A DNA stretch of 64,000 nt from Shewanella corallii (GTDB taxonomy: Bacteria > Pseudomonadota > Gammaproteobacteria > Enterobacterales > Shewanellaceae). The DNA lies in contig NZ_JAKIKT010000007.1 of NCBI RefSeq assembly GCF_023349125.1, positions 248,001 to 312,000 of the forward strand. Reading direction: 5' to 3'. The position numbers and the translations under genes are program-made. The notes under the pieces are model-generated. The model was not told the origin of the DNA and made no database searches. It saw nothing but the letters and a program-made list of their open reading frames with translations. Positions 59,076-64,000 of the stretch are shown here, in pieces; within the stretch, counting starts at the first letter, position 1; each line of letters starts with the position of its first letter.

Positions 59076-60002
59076 ATGAAACTCCAGTCTGTTGCTTGTA
59101 TCTGGGATAAAGGTGAGCACAACGCCTTTACCGACCTGTGCCGTTTTAAGGGCCAATTTTACTGTATTTTCCGCGAAGCCAGCGCCCATGTGAGCGATGA
59201 GGCCGACTTGCGTATTCTTCGCTCTGATGATGGAGTTGATTGGCATTCTATTGCCCTGCTCAAGATGCCAGGCAAGGATTTACGGGACGGAAAGCTATTG
59301 GCTCAGGAAGATAGATTATTGGTTTATGGCGCAGCAGTAGACCGCAGTGACAGCGCTGATCCACATAACTGTCTGGAGTCCTGGGTGTGGCAAAGCACTG
59401 ATGGTGTTGATTTCAGCGAACCTGAGATAACCGTTTCAGATAATAACTACTGGCTGTGGCGGGTAAGGCAAGCTCAGGATGAATCGGGCTTTTATGGCGT
59501 AGCCTATCGAGGCGGCCCTGAAGGGGATGTTCGCCTGTATCAAAGCGATAATGGCCTTGATTTTGAGTGTACTGTCGCACCCTTGAATTCATCCGGCTAT
59601 GTCAATGAAGCCGATATGTTGTTTGAAGATGGTAAGGCTGAGATTTTACTTCGTCGCGACCCGGTATGGGGCCCGGAATTTACCGGTTTATTGGGGACTG
59701 CCGACGCTCCATATCAGGAGTGGAACTGGCTTGAGCTCAGTTGCCGTATCGGCGGCCCCGTGATGTTTGAATGGCAATCCCGTCTTTTTGCCGTAGTGCG
59801 CCTCTATGACGATAACGTCAGAACTTCTATAGTTGAAATCGACAGAGTCAGTGGCAAGATCACTGAGCATCTGACACTGCCCTCAGGCGGCGATACCAGC
59901 TACGCAGGAGTGGTGCTTGAAGGCAATAGTCTCTACATCAGCTACTACTCATCCCATGAAGGTAAAACCAATATCTACTTTGCTAAGGTTGCCTTGGCTT
60001 AA
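59076..60002 (+). CDS. sialidase-like beta-propeller protein
   Basis: A 308-residue protein resembling exo-alpha-sialidase/BNR-type beta-propellers. Asp-box-like turns occur at regular intervals (RSDDGVDWHS, STDGVDFSEP, SDNGLDFE), and FYCIFREASAH carries the Arg-Glu of a sialidase-like first blade. No signal peptide is present, so a cytoplasmic glycosidase or non-catalytic propeller is likely. ATG 59076 has AGGGA six bases upstream; ATG 59070 lies within that signal. Monocistronic. Confidence 0.7.
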   Translation: MKLQSVACIWDKGEHNAFTDLCRFKGQFYCIFREASAHVSDEADLRILRSDDGVDWHSIALLKMPGKDLRDGKLLAQEDRLLVYGAAVDRSDSADPHNCLESWVWQSTDGVDFSEPEITVSDNNYWLWRVRQAQDESGFYGVAYRGGPEGDVRLYQSDNGLDFECTVAPLNSSGYVNEADMLFEDGKAEILLRRDPVWGPEFTGLLGTADAPYQEWNWLELSCRIGGPVMFEWQSRLFAVVRLYDDNVRTSIVEIDRVSGKITEHLTLPSGGDTSYAGVVLEGNSLYISYYSSHEGKTNIYFAKVALA

Positions 60003-60188
60003 CCTAACGGGCTAACCGAGAACTGAGTTCTATAAGTTTGTTTAGCGAGAGCTGGTATACCCATAATGTTTAAGGAACATCTGGTAGGGAAGCATGCCAC
60101 TCTTCACAAATTCTTATTGAGGGGGCGTAATTACGCTTCTGATATGTCAGATCCATGCTAGCCACTACCTTACGTTGGTGCAAGAAAA
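60003..60188. other. gap between the propeller gene and cysK terminator
   Basis: No gene or recognised element. Confidence 0.4.
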
Positions 60189-60219
60189 CAAAAAGCCACC
60201 TGCTGAGCAGATGGCTTTT
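60189..60219. terminator. terminator after cysK (bidirectional)
   Basis: AAAAGCCACCTGCT / AGCAGATGGCTTTT, 14-bp stem with one mismatch, with T runs on both sides. Confidence 0.88.
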
Positions 60220-60244
60220 ATTGAATCGGATAAGTCAGAGAGGA

Positions 60245-61213
60245 TTACTGAATGTTCTCTTCATCACCGAACTGGCCCTGGAACAGGACAGAAGAGAGGT
60301 AACGCTCTGCCGCTGATGGCAGGATAACCACAATGTTCTTGTCTGCAAACTCAGGCAGGGCAGCGATGCGGTTGGCTGCTACCACGGCTGCACCGGAAGA
60401 GATACCGACCAGAATACCTTCCTCTTTCATCAGGCGGTGAGCCATCTCGATGGATTCTTCATTGGTCACAGTTTCGACGCGGTCCAGCAATTCCAAATCC
60501 AGGTTACCCGGGATGAAACCGGCACCGATGCCTTGAATTTTGTGTGGTCCAGGTTGAACGGTTTGGCCGTTCATGGTCTGGGTAATTACCGGAGAGTCCG
60601 CTGGCTCAACGGCGACAGAGGTGATCTGCTTGCCTTTGGCATTTTTGATATAACGGCTGACACCGGTAATGGTACCGCCGGTACCTACGCCTGCTACCAC
60701 CACATCCACTTCACCGTCTGTATCATTCCAGATCTCCGGACCTGTGGTCTGCTCGTGGATCTGTGGGTTGGCCGGGTTGCTGAACTGCTGCAGCAGCACA
60801 TACTTGTCGGGATCTGAAGAGCGGATCTCTTCAGCCTTATCGATAGCGCCTTTCATCCCCTTGGCACCATCGGTCAGTACCAGATTGGCACCCAATGCTT
60901 TCAGCAGTTTACGACGCTCCAGACTCATGGTGTTTGGCATGGTCAGAGTTAACTTGTAACCGCGGGCGGCAGCTACATAGGCCAGTGCAATACCAGTATT
61001 ACCTGAAGTGGGCTCGATAAGCTCTTTGCCTTCGGTGAGCAAGCCTTGCTTTTCGGCATCCCAAATCATATTGGCACCGATACGACACTTAACGCTGAAG
61101 CTCGGGTTACGGGCTTCTACTTTCGCCAGTACCTTGCCGTTGCTGACACGGTTTAAACGAACCAGTGGTGTGTGGCCTATGGTCAGTGAGTTGTCTTCGA
61201 AAATCTTGCTCAT
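60245..61213 (-). CDS. cysK: cysteine synthase A
   Basis: O-acetylserine sulfhydrylase, the last step of cysteine synthesis. The 322-residue PLP enzyme has Lys42 in NPSFSVKCRIGANMI, the substrate loop EPTSGNTGIALA and the phosphate loop GVGTGGTITGVSRY. GISSGAAVVAA follows. ATG 61213 follows GGAGTAGAG; the longer frame to 61249 adds unrelated residues. Monocistronic. Confidence 0.97.
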   Translation of the reverse strand: MSKIFEDNSLTIGHTPLVRLNRVSNGKVLAKVEARNPSFSVKCRIGANMIWDAEKQGLLTEGKELIEPTSGNTGIALAYVAAARGYKLTLTMPNTMSLERRKLLKALGANLVLTDGAKGMKGAIDKAEEIRSSDPDKYVLLQQFSNPANPQIHEQTTGPEIWNDTDGEVDVVVAGVGTGGTITGVSRYIKNAKGKQITSVAVEPADSPVITQTMNGQTVQPGPHKIQGIGAGFIPGNLDLELLDRVETVTNEESIEMAHRLMKEEGILVGISSGAAVVAANRIAALPEFADKNIVVILPSAAERYLSSVLFQGQFGDEENIQ

Positions 61214-61392
61214 GGAATCTCTACTCCTTTGATTGCGTATGTAGAGCATAATTGCTGGCAGGCGTTTTTGAAGTGATTGTTTGCTATGCGTTATTCCATT
61301 TGGTTATACCATTATTTGCTGTTATTAAATTTTAGATGGCATGAAGGAGTAAGCGAGCTGGGAAGCCTGTGGTTTGGTGACGGAATAAAGAA

Positions 61393-61426
61393 GGGCAGCA
61401 GCCTGGTTGGTTTTGCACTGCTGCCC
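61393..61426 (-). terminator. terminator after the DUF5916 gene
   Basis: GGGCAGCAG / CTGCTGCCC, 9-bp perfect stem, 16-base loop, followed on the - strand by TTCTTTATT. Confidence 0.65.
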
Positions 61427-61445
61427 ATAAACTTTAAGGTTGAAC

Positions 61446-63776
61446 CTAGATCAGCCAGGCGTAGCTGATTTTCATAAACAGCGTCTGCTCATCCTGGGTC
61501 AGGCTTTTAATCTCATCATCCTGACGGAAGCCATCTGAGTAACCAAGATAAAACACGCTTTGTGGATTCAGCTGGTAGCCATACAGCACTTCGTTAAACA
61601 TGCCTTTGTATTCGCTGTCTGGCGTGCTGTAGAGGTAGAGTGATGGATCGCGCTGAATGTCCGTATAGACAGAGCTGACACGCAAAAAGCTTTGCAGACT
61701 CAGTTGCCAGTTCAGGCGCAGATCACCCAGTGAGGCGTTAAACAGCTCACCCTCGGCAACATCCAGGCTGCGGTACTCCCAGGCGAAATCCAGTGCCAGG
61801 TTGTCCATCACATCCCAGGAGATACCGGGGCGGAAGCGGGTATTGGTGCCGGGACGGTTATTGGCAAAATCTATGGTGTCGCCGTAACTCATATTAAGAC
61901 GGGTCTTGATGGTCTGGGCAGGCCAGAACTCCCCATAAAACCAACCGAAGGTTTCGTGAAACAGCGTGGTGTTATCTTCTATATTGAGGATGGACTTATC
62001 TTCCCGCAAGCCAACCCGGCTGCGATGTACCAGTCCCATTTCCATATAGCTCTGCAGCTTGCCCTCAAGCTCCAGCGAGGTTTCAATTTCCCGCTCAAGT
62101 TCTTCACCGGCGTCGTTGTGGGTGATATCCCAGTCTCCACCCCAGCGAATACGGTTGAAAGTGGCATCTTCCGGATACCAGATATACCCGCCACCGGCGA
62201 CAAATTTATTAAAATCGACTCTGTCCACAAAGCCCAAATCCGCGCGGTAGTCCGCTGACGTTGCCTGATAGTGGAGATTGGCATACCAGTTACGGGTTTC
62301 CCTCTGGTATCTCAGCCGCAGCAGATCTCCGTCAAAGTCCTCCTGTTTGAGCAGGCGCAGTACCCGCTCATTGATATCACAATCGCCGCGTTCACAGCCG
62401 CCTGGCGGGATTTCGCAGTTGTCACTGTCGCCGCAGAACTCCTTGTAAAGACCTTCAGGGTACTGAGTATTACTGACGGAGTACTGGGCTGTGAAAGTGT
62501 CCTGATCTGTGGGTTGATACTTAATATCAGTGGCGAATTGATAGTTATGGTAATCCCCGGCTTTTCTCAGCGTCGTCAGCGCGCCGATCGAGAGTCCGGA
62601 TGACACGTCATAGCGATAACGGCCCACCACATTCTGGCTTTCTTTGTCTATGCTGGCGACAGAAGAGGAGAGGTTACCCGGCACCAGAAATCGGGTTTGA
62701 GTGTCGTTGGCTACCAGGGCGCCAAAGGTATGTTGTCCTTCCCGGCCGGTAAGCTTGGCACCATAGTCAGGGTCGCCGATATTCCGCGTGTACACCAGGT
62801 TCATCTGGGTGTCGAAGTAGTCTTTATTATCCAGGAAGAAGGCGCGTTTTTCTGGAAAGAACAGGGCGAAGGTGTTGTTAACATCTAACTGTCCTGCATC
62901 GGCCTCGACCTGGGAAAAGTCAGGGTTAATCGTGGCACTGAGCAGCAGGTCAGGGGTGATGCCCCAGCGCACGTCAACTCCGACATCAACATCGGTTTCA
63001 TCTTGCCAGTCACCGTTTGGCAATTCCCTGTCACGGTTGTGCCCGGCGACTAACGATGGAGTAATTTGCAGGTCATTACCCTGTTCCAGATCCTCAAGCC
63101 CGGTCACCACACCCAGCTGACACAGGGTACAGTTATTGTCCCTGTCTCTGGCCTGGGTCGACAGTCGGTGGTTTTCATCTCTTGGCCAGTAGCGGATCAG
63201 CTCAAACCCCCACTCCTGAACACTGGCCTTGTCGAAGTTGAACATACGAAATGGCAGCTCAATTTCGACCTGATACCCTTTATCTGTCATCTCTCCTGCG
63301 GCATACCAGATACCGTCCCAGGCGTCACTTTCGCGGCCGGTCAGCTCGTTTTCTATGGAGTCAGCCTGCACTCCGAAAGGATTGATAAAGAACTGGTAGG
63401 CGAGTCTTGCATCGTTATAAGTATCGAGTTTAATCCCCACCAGATCGTCGCCCCAGTTTCTGTCTCTGGGGCTGAGATTGGCGCGGATTTTTGAGGGATC
63501 AGGATCATGGGCAATAAAGGCCACAAACAGACTTTCCTGGGTTGCAAAGATTTTTGCATCGGTCATTACCGGTGCCGGCGTATTCTCGCCGGGGCCAGTT
63601 TCAATGGTCAGTTGGGTAGTGGCGGCTTGTTGCCAGACGGCATCATCCAGTCTGCCGTCGATTTCAGCAGGTGCAGTGAGCATGGGGATGTCGAGATGAA
63701 AGTTACCGGCATCTCCGGCGGTGGCCCCAAAAGAACTGCCAAGCAAGAGTGCAAGGGCAAAATATTGGCGTGGCAT
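61446..63776 (-). CDS. CBM9-like / DUF5916 outer-membrane protein
   Basis: A 776-residue exported protein. Signal peptide (to about 20, FGATAGDAG), then a family-9 carbohydrate-binding-like domain (about 30-210: AEIDGRLDDAVWQQA, FVAFIAHDPDPSKIRA, YQVEIELPFRMFNF). A DUF5916 beta-barrel region follows to the end, including INPDFSQVEADAGQLDVNNTFALFFPEKRAFFL, which is highly characteristic. The last residues alternate and finish KISYAWLI. Substrate and function are unknown; a polysaccharide or peptide uptake role is often assumed. A small disulfide-like Cys cluster lies near 455-470. Confidence 0.85.
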   Translation of the reverse strand: MPRQYFALALLLGSSFGATAGDAGNFHLDIPMLTAPAEIDGRLDDAVWQQAATTQLTIETGPGENTPAPVMTDAKIFATQESLFVAFIAHDPDPSKIRANLSPRDRNWGDDLVGIKLDTYNDARLAYQFFINPFGVQADSIENELTGRESDAWDGIWYAAGEMTDKGYQVEIELPFRMFNFDKASVQEWGFELIRYWPRDENHRLSTQARDRDNNCTLCQLGVVTGLEDLEQGNDLQITPSLVAGHNRDRELPNGDWQDETDVDVGVDVRWGITPDLLLSATINPDFSQVEADAGQLDVNNTFALFFPEKRAFFLDNKDYFDTQMNLVYTRNIGDPDYGAKLTGREGQHTFGALVANDTQTRFLVPGNLSSSVASIDKESQNVVGRYRYDVSSGLSIGALTTLRKAGDYHNYQFATDIKYQPTDQDTFTAQYSVSNTQYPEGLYKEFCGDSDNCEIPPGGCERGDCDINERVLRLLKQEDFDGDLLRLRYQRETRNWYANLHYQATSADYRADLGFVDRVDFNKFVAGGGYIWYPEDATFNRIRWGGDWDITHNDAGEELEREIETSLELEGKLQSYMEMGLVHRSRVGLREDKSILNIEDNTTLFHETFGWFYGEFWPAQTIKTRLNMSYGDTIDFANNRPGTNTRFRPGISWDVMDNLALDFAWEYRSLDVAEGELFNASLGDLRLNWQLSLQSFLRVSSVYTDIQRDPSLYLYSTPDSEYKGMFNEVLYGYQLNPQSVFYLGYSDGFRQDDEIKSLTQDEQTLFMKISYAWLI

Positions 63777-63880
63777 GTTTTTATTTCCTGTTGTTAACGC
63801 CTTGTGATTTCATTGTTATTTTGCCCGTAATGGCAGTGGGGTTGAAGGTAAGTGGGTAATAAGTATGTTACAAAACATGA

Positions 63881-63904
63881 AAAACGCAGCCTGAGCTGCG
63901 TTTT
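63881..63904. terminator. bidirectional terminator near the right edge
   Basis: AAAACGCAGC / GCTGCGTTTT, 10-bp perfect stem, loop CTGA. On the - strand it follows the gene entering from the right edge. Confidence 0.88.
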
Positions 63905-63930
63905 ATCTGGTTGAGCGGGAAAAGGCAGGA

Positions 63931-64000
63931 TTAATCCGGGGCGATTGCCGGGTTGCGATAGGCCTCGCGATATTTATCAACCCACATGGCGGTCGCACCG
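63931..64000 (-). CDS. C-terminal tip of a gene running off the right edge
   Basis: The - strand reads an open frame ATAMWVDKYREAYRNPAIAPD and a TAA at 63931-63933, followed by a strong terminator. Only about 23 codons are visible. The product was not identified. Confidence 0.6.
   Translation of the reverse strand, partial: GATAMWVDKYREAYRNPAIAPD

Noticed and set aside
1..64000. CRISPR arrays, tRNA or rRNA genes, complete insertion sequences
   Set aside because: No regularly spaced repeats, cloverleaf-like segments, rRNA sequence or intact transposase were seen.

Overview
The window looks like chromosomal DNA from an Alteromonadales gammaproteobacterium, most likely Shewanella or a close relative. 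This is inferred from gene content and order, recalled rather than searched. The evidence is a single seven-gene valine/isoleucine degradation operon next to metA and ompW, a trpL-E-G-D-CF-B-A operon with yciV/yciO/scpA/scpB/rluB diverging from it, and menA (menaquinone synthesis, implying a facultative anaerobe). Strands are mixed and most operons end in strong hairpin terminators. No rRNA, tRNA, CRISPR array or complete insertion sequence was seen.

Layout. 1-13.2 kb: the 3' part of gnd, then menA, tesB, two paralogous YbaY-type lipoproteins (the second upstream of metA behind MetJ boxes), ompW with a perfect FNR box, an SDR, a LysE-type exporter, a lipoprotein with a zinc-protease motif, an LruC-domain secreted protein with a partner lipoprotein, and a serine beta-lactamase-like hydrolase. 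13.4-21.6 kb: the branched-chain acyl-CoA operon (thiolase, mmsA, acyl-CoA dehydrogenase, enoyl-CoA hydratase, 3-hydroxyisobutyryl-CoA hydrolase, mmsB, SDR), with a LiuR-like palindrome upstream and several intercistronic hairpins.

21.6-26.4 kb is accessory: a hairpin-rich repeat, a cytosolic-type 5'-nucleotidase, a small membrane protein in what looks like an integron gene cassette with an attC-like site, and a MORN-repeat gene whose 3' end is duplicated on the far side of an AraC regulator/cysteine hydrolase pair. 26.4-31.9 kb is core again: cueR/copA around a 19-bp-spacer MerR-type promoter, then rlhA.

31.9-35.9 kb is a second accessory island bounded by two nearly identical terminators. 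It holds a decayed REP-associated transposase fragment, two diverged copies of a promoter-plus-hairpin module, an unusual DUF805-TerB-J-domain protein, and small genes (DUF2024, Rof, DUF3088). 35.9-47.6 kb: a membrane-bound XRE regulator, a secreted M43-like metalloprotease with MAM and PKD domains, a J-like tail-anchored protein, xthA, yciI, yciB, a chemoreceptor-like protein, a KefB-type antiporter and an AraC/GyrI regulator.

47.7-64 kb: the trp operon with a readable attenuator (leader peptide with three consecutive Trp codons), the divergent yciV-yciO-scpA-scpB-rluB cluster, a sialidase-like beta-propeller protein, cysK, a large CBM9/DUF5916 outer-membrane protein, and the 3' tip of one more gene at the right edge.
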